A stretch of 12,131 nt of DNA from Clostridiaceae bacterium (GTDB taxonomy: Bacteria; Bacillota; Clostridia; Oscillospirales; Acutalibacteraceae). How positions within the stretch are numbered: the stretch's first letter is position 1; every line of letters starts with the position of its first letter. The notes beneath the pieces were generated by a model. The model searched no databases and was not told where the DNA came from. It was given only the letters and a program-made list of their open reading frames with translations. Shown in pieces: positions 1 to 6,692 of this stretch. The stretch lies in assembly GCA_016292705.1 (NCBI GenBank), contig JAEDHZ010000029.1, forward strand, positions 1 to 12,131, written 5' to 3'. The translations under genes and the position numbers were made by a program.

Positions 1-99
1 ATATAGCCTAATATTAGTAATTTAGAAATAAATTTTCCTGACATCATGATAAAATAACACAGCTAATAGTCGACAAAAGTCGAAAGGAGTTTTATAATA
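1..99. other. Upstream region of the metallophosphoesterase gene
   Basis: AT-rich leader with no convincing promoter. The best pairing is CTGACA (38-43) with GCTAAT (62-67), 18 bases apart, which is weak. A small perfect hairpin, TCGAC (70-74) with GTCGA (79-83) around an AAAA loop, abuts the Shine-Dalgarno AAAGGAG at 83-89, so it could affect ribosome access. Any stronger promoter may lie before base 1. Confidence 0.3.
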
Positions 100-1812
100 A
101 TGAAAACATTAAAAAAGACACTGAGCGTTTTTCTTGCTGCTCTTTTGGCGCTTTCGTGCTTCGCACTTTGCGCAGGAGCCGCTGATGAAAAGAAACCGGA
201 CGGTCAATTGAAGATTGCTGTTGCAAGCGATATTCACGCAACTGTTTCAGAAACAATCAACGATATCAACGGCGATGGTATGTACGGAAACAAGGGCATG
301 TTTGCAAGCCTTAATGATGAATCAATCGGAATAATGGATGCGTTTATGCGTGAAGCAGTTGAAAACGGTGCCCAGTGCGTCCTCATCACAGGAGATCTTA
401 CTGATAAAGGTACTCCCGAACAGCTCAAGAAGTTTGCTGCCTGCCTTGAAACACTTCAGCAGAAGCACTCAATTCCCGTCTATGTTGTTCCCGGCAACCA
501 TGACTACTACGATATGGCTCAGGATGGTGTTGAGTTTTTCCGTGAGACATATTACAAGTTCGGTTTTGACAAGGCTTATGCGCAGGATAAGAATACCTGC
601 TCATACGCAGTTGACCTTGATGAGAATTATACACTCCTTTGCATTGACTCCAATCTTCCCGGAAAAACGCGTGACGGAATCAGCGACGAGCTTTACGACT
701 GGATTTTTGAGCAGACTGCTCAGGCTCAGAGCAGGGGAAAGAATGTCATCGCAATGATGCACCATCCAATAATGCCGCATTTCACAATGAACGAAATTCT
801 GACTGCCTTTGTCGTTAATAACTGGCGGACAGTTTGTTCAAAGTTCGCTGATGCAGGCATCAAGTATGTTTTTACCGGTCACAAGCATGTCAGTGATATC
901 GCTGTACGCACAAGCGCAAAGGGTAATGAAGTGTATGATATCACAGCTCCCTCTATTCTTGTTTATCCGGTTGAATACCGCATTGTAACCTTTTCCCCGG
1001 AAAAGGTTGAGGTAAGAACAAAGTCTGTTTCAAAGATTTATGACACAAGTCTGCTTGCGAAGGGTCATAACGAAAAAGCTCTTTCAATGCTTAAAACGGA
1101 TCTCCCGGCTTATGCAGACGAAGTCTTTGACGAAACATGTAAATATGCCGTGAACTATTTCCTGGATGCCGATACTCTCTGTGAACTTATCAAAACAGAT
1201 GATCCTGTTGTTCATGATATTCTTGACGGAGTTTGCAAAAGGGCACGGAAACTCATTTTTGCCCCGGTTTACGGCGAAAAGGACAGCATTGAAGCTGTTG
1301 CAAAAACCTATGGAATCGAACTTCCCGCAAGTGACTACAAGAGTGGCTTTGAACTTGGTATGGTTCTCATGAAGGCCCACTTCTCAGGTGACGAAAACCT
1401 GTCTCTTGAAAGCCTTGAAATGAGTCTTGCCGTTAAGTTTGTTGCCGTGTTCCTTGCCAATGTTTTTGAGGGTGTGCCCAACGATGTTAAGTTTGCTGTT
1501 TTCAACGCTGTGTTCAACCTTGTCGGTGTTGACCCTGCAAAGCTCGGAATTAACCTCAAACAGCTCATTTTCAATCATAACTCCGACGGTGAGTTCGGCA
1601 TTGCTGTCACGATGGCTGTTCTCAATCCGATTCTTGACACAATCATGATTGATGAAGAACCGGGCGACCGGAATGTTGACCTTCCTGCATACGGAGAAGT
1701 CAATTCAGAGCTGTCCTTTGCAAATATTGTTGAAATAGTGAAAATGGTCATGAAGGTCTTTGAAGCAATTCTCAAATATGTTGTAAATGTACTTAATGTT
1801 TCACTGAAATAA
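100..1812 (+). CDS. Secreted metallophosphoesterase (calcineurin-like) with helical C-terminal extension
   Basis: A predicted exported phosphoesterase of 570 residues. A Sec signal peptide is visible: a lysine-rich start, a hydrophobic core at about residues 8-24 and a likely cleavage after AGA near residue 27. I see no good lipobox and no LPXTG anchor. The metallophosphoesterase core runs from about residue 37 to 290 and carries the dinuclear-metal motifs in order: D44-x-H46, G98-D99, G132-N-H-D135, H221-H222 and G260-H-x-H263. The remaining 280 or so residues are not recognised; they look mostly alpha-helical and end in an amphipathic, valine/isoleucine-rich helix. The start is fixed by AAAGGAG ten bases upstream and by the signal peptide. 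Substrate cannot be told from sequence: the core family covers phosphomonoesters, diesters and nucleotides. No hairpin terminator follows the stop codon. The enzyme call is firm, the substrate open. Confidence 0.9.
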   Translation: MKTLKKTLSVFLAALLALSCFALCAGAADEKKPDGQLKIAVASDIHATVSETINDINGDGMYGNKGMFASLNDESIGIMDAFMREAVENGAQCVLITGDLTDKGTPEQLKKFAACLETLQQKHSIPVYVVPGNHDYYDMAQDGVEFFRETYYKFGFDKAYAQDKNTCSYAVDLDENYTLLCIDSNLPGKTRDGISDELYDWIFEQTAQAQSRGKNVIAMMHHPIMPHFTMNEILTAFVVNNWRTVCSKFADAGIKYVFTGHKHVSDIAVRTSAKGNEVYDITAPSILVYPVEYRIVTFSPEKVEVRTKSVSKIYDTSLLAKGHNEKALSMLKTDLPAYADEVFDETCKYAVNYFLDADTLCELIKTDDPVVHDILDGVCKRARKLIFAPVYGEKDSIEAVAKTYGIELPASDYKSGFELGMVLMKAHFSGDENLSLESLEMSLAVKFVAVFLANVFEGVPNDVKFAVFNAVFNLVGVDPAKLGINLKQLIFNHNSDGEFGIAVTMAVLNPILDTIMIDEEPGDRNVDLPAYGEVNSELSFANIVEIVKMVMKVFEAILKYVVNVLNVSLK

Positions 1813-1833
1813 GACCCGAAATCCGTATTTATA

Positions 1834-1862
1834 TTGAAAACGGCGGTTAAATAGTGTATAAT
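1834..1862 (+). promoter_or_regulatory. Sigma-A-type promoter for the 43-residue ORF
   Basis: A -35 TTGAAA (1834-1839) and a perfect -10 TATAAT (1857-1862) are separated by 17 bases. Transcription would start near 1869, giving a leader of about 27 bases with the ribosome site AAAGGAGG at 1881-1888. The promoter lies between the metallophosphoesterase stop and the small ORF, so the latter can be transcribed alone. Confidence 0.7.
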
Positions 1863-1895
1863 TGACTTGAAAAATTTATAAAAGGAGGAAAAATC

Positions 1896-2027
1896 ATGAA
1901 TGACGCTCTTAAACAGATCGAGATCATTCTCATTGATATGTGGAATTATCTCTACAGATTCCTTTGCAAGATTCTCGGTCAGACTGTTAATGAGGATTGG
2001 ATTGTTGATCCTTTTGCAGAAAAGTGA
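1896..2027 (+). CDS. 43-residue protein of unknown function, own transcription unit
   Basis: Not recognised. The ORF is short but well supported: a 17-spaced promoter, AAAGGAGG seven bases before the ATG, and a rho-independent terminator 24 bases after the TGA. The protein has a helix-prone amphipathic stretch at about residues 5-28, with bulky residues I8, I10-I13, M15, W16, Y18-Y20, F22, L23, I26 and L27 interspersed with E9, D14, R21 and K25. A short acidic tail contains W35, P39 and F40. There is one cysteine (C24), no signal peptide and no obvious full transmembrane span. The hydrophobic helix resembles in general character the C-terminal helix of the upstream phosphoesterase; that is an impression, not an alignment. 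It could be a membrane-associated small protein or a toxin-like peptide. No antitoxin or antisense RNA gene is evident. Confidence 0.7.
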   Translation: MNDALKQIEIILIDMWNYLYRFLCKILGQTVNEDWIVDPFAEK

Positions 2028-2050
2028 TTTATTCGGTATTATCTCAGCGA

Positions 2051-2086
2051 AGGCAGACTGTTTCGGTCTGCCTCGTTGGTTTTTTT
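2051..2086 (+). terminator. Rho-independent terminator after the small ORF
   Basis: An eight-base-pair stem, AGGCAGAC (2051-2058) with GTCTGCCT (2066-2073), has a seven-base loop and is followed after a short spacer by seven T at 2080-2086. It closes the small-ORF unit and insulates rimM from upstream transcription. Confidence 0.8.
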
Positions 2087-2153
2087 AGATACTGAGTAAC
2101 CACGCAAAAAAATACTCTTTGAAAGGAACGGCTTTCGGCTGTCGGATTGTTCT

Positions 2154-2675
2154 ATGCTTAAAAAATATCTTGAAATTGGAAAAATTGTCAGTACCCACGG
2201 TATCAAAGGAGAGGTTCGTGTTGATCCTTGGTGCGACTCTCCCGATTTTTTCAAGCGATTCAAAACGCTCTGGTTTGACAAAAACGGCGAAAGACCGGTA
2301 AAGGTGCTTTCCTGCCGACCGCACGGAAATGTTGTCATCCTTGCTCTTGAGGGTACGGACAGCATTGACAAGGCGAATCTGCTTCGCAATAAAATACTGT
2401 ATATGAACAGAGAAGACGCAAATCTTCCGGAGAACAAGTTTTTTATTCAGGATCTCATCGGATGCACGGTTGTTGATGCTGATGATTGCTCAAAGGTCTA
2501 TGGCAAGCTTTGTGATGTGAGCGAAACCGGCGCAAACGATGTCTGGCATGTCAGGAATGAAAACGGCAGGGAATACCTCCTTCCGGCAATACCTCCGGTA
2601 GTGATTGAGACCGATGTGATTAACGAAATCATAAAAATCAGACCGCTCAGGGGGATTTTTGATGATGAGGATTGA
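2154..2675 (+). CDS. rimM: Ribosome maturation factor RimM
   Basis: RimM binds ribosomal protein S19 and assists late maturation of the 30S head. The 173-residue length is normal. The N-terminal RimM barrel (about residues 5-90) opens with the family hallmark GKIVSTHGIKGEVRV at 9-23. The C-terminal PRC-barrel (about 96-170) holds the typical LLPAIPPVVI stretch followed by an acidic end. ATG 2154 is chosen because it gives the canonical N-terminus. The ribosome site is poor, only GGA at 2144-2146; a better AAAGGAA at 2122-2128 is too far away. No promoter is clear between the upstream terminator (ending 2086) and this start. The gene overlaps trmD by 14 bases, so the two are translationally linked. 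rpsP, which usually precedes rimM in Firmicutes, is absent here. Confidence 0.95.
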   Translation: MLKKYLEIGKIVSTHGIKGEVRVDPWCDSPDFFKRFKTLWFDKNGERPVKVLSCRPHGNVVILALEGTDSIDKANLLRNKILYMNREDANLPENKFFIQDLIGCTVVDADDCSKVYGKLCDVSETGANDVWHVRNENGREYLLPAIPPVVIETDVINEIIKIRPLRGIFDDED

Positions 2676-3411
2676 TATTCTGACGCTTTTTCCGGAGATG
2701 TGCGAAAGCGTCCTTTCCCAAAGCATTGTCGGAAGGGCAAGAAAAGATAATCTTGTTGAAATCAACTGCCGTCAGATAAGAGATTATTCAACCGATAAGC
2801 ACCGCAGGGTTGATGATGCTCCCTACGGCGGCGGAATGGGCATGATTATGGGTGTTCAGCCGATATATGACTGCTACAGCGCCCTTTGCAAAGAGGTTGG
2901 AAAAAAGGTTCATCTTATCTATATGTCTCCTCAGGGCAAAACGCTGACTCAACAAAGGGTGCGTGAGCTTTCAAAGCTTGACGGTTTTGCAATCCTTTGC
3001 GGACATTATGAGGGCGTTGATGAGCGTATTATTGAAGAGATTGTCGATGAGGAAATCTCAATCGGAGATTATGTTCTCACGGGCGGTGAGCTTCCTGCAA
3101 TGATTGTTGCTGACAGCGTTGCAAGAATGATACCGGGTGTTCTTTCAAACGAGGAGTGCTTTACTGAAGAAAGCCATTTTTCCTCCCTGCTTGAGTATCC
3201 ACAGTATACCCGTCCGCCGGTGTGGCACGAAAGGTGTGTTCCGGATATACTGTTATCGGGACATCATGCAAACATTGAAAAATTCCGCCGGGAAAAGGCT
3301 CTTGAAAGGACTTTTCTGCGCCGCCCGGATATGCTGAAAAACGCTGAGCTTTCAAAAAAGGACAAAGAGTTTTTGCGCCGGCTTGAAGAGGAATACCGGG
3401 ATAAACTTTGA
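2662..3411 (+). CDS. trmD: tRNA (guanine-N1-)-methyltransferase TrmD
   Basis: TrmD methylates N1 of G37 next to the anticodon, using S-adenosylmethionine, and prevents +1 frameshifting. The protein of 249 residues shows the SPOUT trefoil-knot signatures: VDDAPYGGGMGM from residue 50, SPQGKTL, LCGHYEGVDERI around 112-123 and IGDYVLTGGELPAM at 134-147. D151 in the following DSVARMIPGVL segment matches the conserved catalytic aspartate. The C-terminal domain includes the usual LLSGHHANIEKFRRE element. Start: TTG 2659, ATG 2662 and ATG 2665 are in frame; I take 2662 because AGGGGG at 2649-2654 is seven bases upstream. The start lies inside the rimM end. rplS, the common downstream neighbour, does not follow. 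Confidence 0.96.
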   Translation: MMRIDILTLFPEMCESVLSQSIVGRARKDNLVEINCRQIRDYSTDKHRRVDDAPYGGGMGMIMGVQPIYDCYSALCKEVGKKVHLIYMSPQGKTLTQQRVRELSKLDGFAILCGHYEGVDERIIEEIVDEEISIGDYVLTGGELPAMIVADSVARMIPGVLSNEECFTEESHFSSLLEYPQYTRPPVWHERCVPDILLSGHHANIEKFRREKALERTFLRRPDMLKNAELSKKDKEFLRRLEEEYRDKL

Positions 3412-3612
3412 TTTGTACCCTTTTCAAAACCGAACCCCAAAAAGGTCAAAAAAGCTCCTTTTCGGTGAAAAAAGCAGTTTTGAATTGTGCATAGTGCAAT
3501 GAAAAGCGTATTTATTATAGTTAAATTGCACAAAAACGACCTTGCATTTTAGTTAACATTTAGACTTGCAGCCAAAATGCTCTCAATCGTGGTATTAACT
3601 GCTGTTTTACTG
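3412..3612. other. Intergenic spacer between trmD and the ptsH promoter
   Basis: No gene is supported on either strand, and no good terminator for trmD is visible: the stretch at 3450-3475 folds only weakly. Several inverted elements are present: an imperfect palindrome at 3484-3500 (ATTGTGCATAGTGCAAT), a further ATTGCAC at 3525-3531 that is the exact complement of GTGCAAT (3494-3500), and GCATTTT/AAAATGC arms around 3543-3582. Their function is unknown. Confidence 0.4.
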
Positions 3613-3640
3613 TTGACGATGAAAAATTTTGTGGTATAAT
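3613..3640 (+). promoter_or_regulatory. Strong sigma-A promoter of ptsH
   Basis: TTGACG (3613-3618) and TATAAT (3635-3640) are 16 bases apart, and TG at 3632-3633 makes an extended -10. Transcription should begin near 3647, giving a leader of about 70 bases before the HPr start. I see no obvious cre site overlapping it. Confidence 0.8.
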
Positions 3641-3716
3641 ATTCGGGTAATTGGAAATCAGGCAGTCAGTGCTTACTGAATAACGAACAAATATTGTGCG
3701 TGGGAGATATAGTGTT

Positions 3717-3980
3717 ATGTTTGTAAAAGATGTTAAAGTTCAGAATCAGGTCGGACTTCACGCTCGTCCGGCAACATTTTTCATCCAGAAAGCCAATGAG
3801 TTCAAATCCTCCATCTGGGTTGAAAAGGAGGAAAGGAGAGTTAATGCAAAAAGTCTCCTTGGTGTCCTTTCTCTTGGCATAATGGGCGGAACCGATATCC
3901 GCATCATTGCCGGCGGTCCCGATGAGGAGCAGGCTGTTGAAGCTCTTGTTAAGCTTGTTGAATCCGGATTCGCTGAATAA
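3717..3980 (+). CDS. ptsH: Phosphocarrier protein HPr
   Basis: HPr of 87 residues, the normal size. It accepts phosphate from enzyme I at H15, in the motif GLHARPA (13-19), and hands it to sugar-specific EIIA domains. S46, in NAKSLLGV (43-50), is present too; in Firmicutes this is the HPr kinase target whose phosphorylated form partners CcpA in catabolite repression. Having both residues makes HPr more likely than the Crh paralogue, which lacks the active histidine. The start is ATG 3717 with GGGAG at 3702-3706; an in-frame GTG at 3696 would add seven unlikely residues. It is monocistronic by appearance: own promoter upstream, another promoter downstream, and no ptsI beside it. Confidence 0.95.
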   Translation: MFVKDVKVQNQVGLHARPATFFIQKANEFKSSIWVEKEERRVNAKSLLGVLSLGIMGGTDIRIIAGGPDEEQAVEALVKLVESGFAE

Positions 3981-3986
3981 TTTTTG

Positions 3987-4005
3987 AAAAGTCTTGCGTC
4001 TTTTT
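3987..4005 (+). terminator. Possible weak terminator after ptsH
   Basis: AAAAGtC (3987-3993) can pair with GtCTTTT (3998-4004) around a TTGC loop with one T-T mismatch, and the T-run is the 3' arm itself. It is AT-rich and weak. It is listed because it sits just after the HPr stop and before the next promoter. Confidence 0.25.
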
Positions 4006-4015
4006 GATAAAGCTC

Positions 4016-4044
4016 TTGACAAATCCGATTTAACACTTTAAAAA
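4016..4044 (+). promoter_or_regulatory. Probable promoter of the T-box operon
   Basis: A perfect -35 TTGACA (4016-4021) is followed 17 bases later by a poor -10, TAAAAA (4039-4044). The start would be near 4050, about 40 bases before T-box stem I. An eight-base palindrome GAATATTC (4047-4054) sits at the expected start point and could be an operator. Confidence 0.5.
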
Positions 4045-4087
4045 TTGAATATTCTCGTTTTCGGTCGCTTGTGCGGTCGATGAAAAA

Positions 4088-4356
4088 GGCTATGACGAAG
4101 ACGGAAAAGTTCTTGTTCTTTCAGCGAGTCGGGGTATGGTGGAAGCCCGATATCAACAAATCTTTGTTCCCATCCCTTCCGAGCCGAAGATCCGAACGCT
4201 CATGAGAGTTAGTAGATGTCTTCCGTGATTGCTGCGTTAATGCATAGGGCTTGTTTGAGTCCGAAGAGTGGCGGTTTTTCCGCAATTTGAGTGGTACCGC
4301 GGGTAGTAAGTATTTACGCTCGTCTCAAAGTTGTTTTACTTTGGGACGGGCTTTTT
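4088..4356 (+). promoter_or_regulatory. T-box riboswitch, probably isoleucine-specific, with terminator/antiterminator switch
   Basis: This leader senses uncharged tRNA. Stem I: base GGC (4088-4090)/GCC (4183-4185), a kink-turn on TATGACGAAGA, then CGGA (4102-4105)/TCCG (4178-4181). The apical stem TCGGG (4129-4133)/CCCGA (4146-4150) carries the AGCGAG and TGGTGGAA elements. The specifier aligns to ATC (isoleucine) at 4172-4174, just before CTTCCGAG. Stem II (GAAGA 4186-4190/TCTTC 4219-4223) has an AGTA/GAA loop-E motif, and stem III is GCGG/CCGC at 4271-4283. The T-box core TGGTACCGCG is at 4292-4301. Antiterminator: TTTGAG (4286-4291)/CTCAAA (4324-4329), a seven-base TGGTACC bulge, then GCGGGT/GCTCGT. 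Terminator: a 13-pair stem 4318-4330/4339-4351 plus T 4352-4356. The two folds share 4318-4329 and exclude each other. The UGGU bulge fits a tRNA with discriminator A. Confidence 0.95.
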
Positions 4357-4394
4357 GTATTATCAAGAATATTAAATTTGCGGAGGTATAAAAA

Positions 4395-6668
4395 ATGCAA
4401 AACACAGGTTTTACAGATGAAATCCGAGTTGTTGCCGAAAGAATCCGTGAGATGCGTGAGATTATAGGCTTCACCGTAAGCGAAATGGCTGAAAAAACCA
4501 ATCTTACGGCTGAAACCTATTCCCAGTATGAATCAGGAGAGGTTGATCTTCCGTTCACCTTTATTCATAAGTGCGCTCTTGCGTTCGGAATCGGCATAAC
4601 GGATATCCTTGAAGGCCACAGTGCCCACCTTTCCTCATATACGGTTACAAGGCGCGGACAGGGAACAAGAACCGCAAAGGAAGACGGAATTGAAATTTCA
4701 AACCTCGCTCCGCTTTTCCGCAACAAGCTTGCCGAGCCTTATTGGGTAAAATACGAATATTCCGAGGAGCTGCAAAACAAGCCGATTCACACAACCACAC
4801 ATGGAGGACAGGAATTTGACCTTGTTCTCAAGGGTACACTGAAGGTCAGAGTCGGCGACCACACCGAGATTCTTGAAGAAGGCGACAGCATCTATTATAA
4901 AAGCTCAACTCCACACGGAATGATTGCAATGAACAATCAGGATTGCCTGTTCCTTGCTGTTGTAATCTCCGGAGATGAAAATCCGGACGAAAAGGCAATT
5001 CAGAAAACCTTTGTTGAGGCCCGTACCGCAAAGGCTCCTCTTGTTGTTGAAAACTTTGTTGAAGCAAAGGAGGATGAGGACGGAAGGCTTGTTTCAATGA
5101 CATTCAAAAATGAGGACAAGTTCAACTTTGCTTATGATGTTGTTGATGCCATTGCCGCAAAGAGCCCGGATAAGCTTGCAATGCTCCATGTTGCAAAGGA
5201 TAAGACCGAGCGCCGTATTACATTCAGGGATATGAAGCACGGTTCTGCAAGGACTGCAAACTATCTCAAGAGTCTCGGCATCAAAAAAGGAGACACGGTA
5301 ATGGTTGTTCTCAAGCGCCATTATCAGTTCTGGTTCACAATCCTTGCGCTTCATAAACTCGGAGCAATTGCAATTCCGGCAACACATCAGCTTTTGGAGC
5401 ATGACTTTGAATACCGCTTCAAGGCAGCAAATGTCAAGGCAATTATCTGCACTGCTGACGATAACACTCCGGACCATGTTGACGCTGCTGCACAAAACTA
5501 CGGCAATCTCCAGGTAAAAATCCTTGTTGGCGGAAATCGTGAGGGTTGGCACAGCTTTGAAGAAGAATACATAATGTTCCGTGGCTATTTCCCGAGAACC
5601 GAAGAAACCGCCTGCGGTGCAGATCCAATGCTGATGTTCTTCACTTCCGGAACAACGGGTTACCCGAAAATTGCCTGCCACAACTATAAATATGCGCTCG
5701 GTCATTATGTAACCGCAAAGTATTGGCATTATGTTCACGAGGACGGACTCCACTTCACAATTTCCGATACCGGTTGGGGAAAGGCACTCTGGGGCAAGCT
5801 TTACGGCCAGTGGATGTGCGAGGGTGCAGTATTCACTTATGACTTTGACCGTTTCGATGCATCAGAGATTCTTCCGATGTTCAAGAAGTATAATATTTCA
5901 ACTTTCTGCGCACCGCCGACAATGTACAGAATGTTCATCAAGCAGGACCTTTCCGCTTATGACCTTTCCTCAATCAAATATGCAACAACTGCCGGCGAGG
6001 CACTCAACCCCGAGGTGTTCAATCAGTTCAAAAAGGCTACCGGACTCACGATTATGGAAGGCTTCGGTCAGACCGAAACAACCCTTACCATTGCAAACCT
6101 CTATGGAACCCGTCCTAAGCCCGGAGCAATGGGCAAGGCTGTTCCCACCTATGACATTGACCTTGTTGACCACGACGGAAATCCGGTTCAGGACGGTGAA
6201 CCCGGTGAAATAGTTGTCAGAACAGACAAGGGTATTCCCTGCGGACTGTTCATGGGATATTACGCAGACGAGAAGCAGACATACGAAGCGTGGCATGACG
6301 GAATGTATCACACCGGAGATGTTGCATGGCGGGATGAGGACGGCTATTTCTGGTATGTCAGCCGTGTTGATGATGTCATCAAGTCTTCCGGCTACCGCAT
6401 CGGACCGTTTGAGATTGAGAATGTTATCATGGAGCTTCCGTATGTTCTTGAATGCGGAGTCTGCGCCGCTCCCGATGAGGTCAGAGGTCAGGTTGTCAAG
6501 GCCTGCATTGTTCTGACAAATGGAACCGAGGGCACAGACGAGCTGAAAAAGGAAATCCAGACCTATGTCAAAACGCACACCGCTCCTTATAAATATCCCC
6601 GTATTGTTGAGTTCAGAGAAGAGCTTCCGAAAACAATCAGCGGAAAGATTATCAGAAACAAGCTTTAA
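4395..6668 (+). CDS. HTH-cupin-acyl-CoA synthetase fusion (AMP-forming)
   Basis: A 757-residue three-part protein. Residues about 10-72 are an XRE-type helix-turn-helix (TVSEMAEKTNLTAETYSQYE). Residues about 115-200 are a cupin (HTTTHGGQEFDLVLKG through EEGDSIYYKSSTPHG). Residues about 235-757 are a complete ANL adenylating enzyme: P-loop TSGTTGYPK at 417-425, GFGQTET at 556-562, the TGD aspartate D642, hinge region RVDDVIKSSGYR at 657-668, and the C-terminal catalytic lysine K751 in ISGKIIRNKL. It should activate a carboxylic acid to its CoA thioester, giving AMP and pyrophosphate. The stretch SDTGWGKALWGK resembles medium-chain/branched acyl-CoA synthetases; with the downstream genes, 2-methylbutyrate, isobutyrate or isovalerate are likely substrates (inference). 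XRE-cupin regulators are normally free proteins of about 180 residues, so the fusion may sense the ligand and repress or activate its own operon. GGAGG at 4382-4386 serves ATG 4395, 38 bases after the T-box terminator. Confidence 0.93.
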   Translation: MQNTGFTDEIRVVAERIREMREIIGFTVSEMAEKTNLTAETYSQYESGEVDLPFTFIHKCALAFGIGITDILEGHSAHLSSYTVTRRGQGTRTAKEDGIEISNLAPLFRNKLAEPYWVKYEYSEELQNKPIHTTTHGGQEFDLVLKGTLKVRVGDHTEILEEGDSIYYKSSTPHGMIAMNNQDCLFLAVVISGDENPDEKAIQKTFVEARTAKAPLVVENFVEAKEDEDGRLVSMTFKNEDKFNFAYDVVDAIAAKSPDKLAMLHVAKDKTERRITFRDMKHGSARTANYLKSLGIKKGDTVMVVLKRHYQFWFTILALHKLGAIAIPATHQLLEHDFEYRFKAANVKAIICTADDNTPDHVDAAAQNYGNLQVKILVGGNREGWHSFEEEYIMFRGYFPRTEETACGADPMLMFFTSGTTGYPKIACHNYKYALGHYVTAKYWHYVHEDGLHFTISDTGWGKALWGKLYGQWMCEGAVFTYDFDRFDASEILPMFKKYNISTFCAPPTMYRMFIKQDLSAYDLSSIKYATTAGEALNPEVFNQFKKATGLTIMEGFGQTETTLTIANLYGTRPKPGAMGKAVPTYDIDLVDHDGNPVQDGEPGEIVVRTDKGIPCGLFMGYYADEKQTYEAWHDGMYHTGDVAWRDEDGYFWYVSRVDDVIKSSGYRIGPFEIENVIMELPYVLECGVCAAPDEVRGQVVKACIVLTNGTEGTDELKKEIQTYVKTHTAPYKYPRIVEFREELPKTISGKIIRNKL

Positions 6669-6692
6669 TCAGCTTTAAGGAGAAGCAATATA

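Noticed and set aside
3450..3476. Terminator after trmD
   Set aside because: The GCTCC...AAAAAAGC stretch pairs only with several mismatches and has no T-run after it.
4155..4170. AACAAATCTTTGTT as a stand-alone palindromic operator
   Set aside because: It lies inside T-box stem I, where its first half pairs with TTGTT on the 5' side.
5094..6578. Long minus-strand open frames of about 200 codons opposite the acyl-CoA synthetase
   Set aside because: They mirror the coding frame of a clearly conserved enzyme, show no recognisable motifs and have no ribosome sites; they arise from its codon bias.
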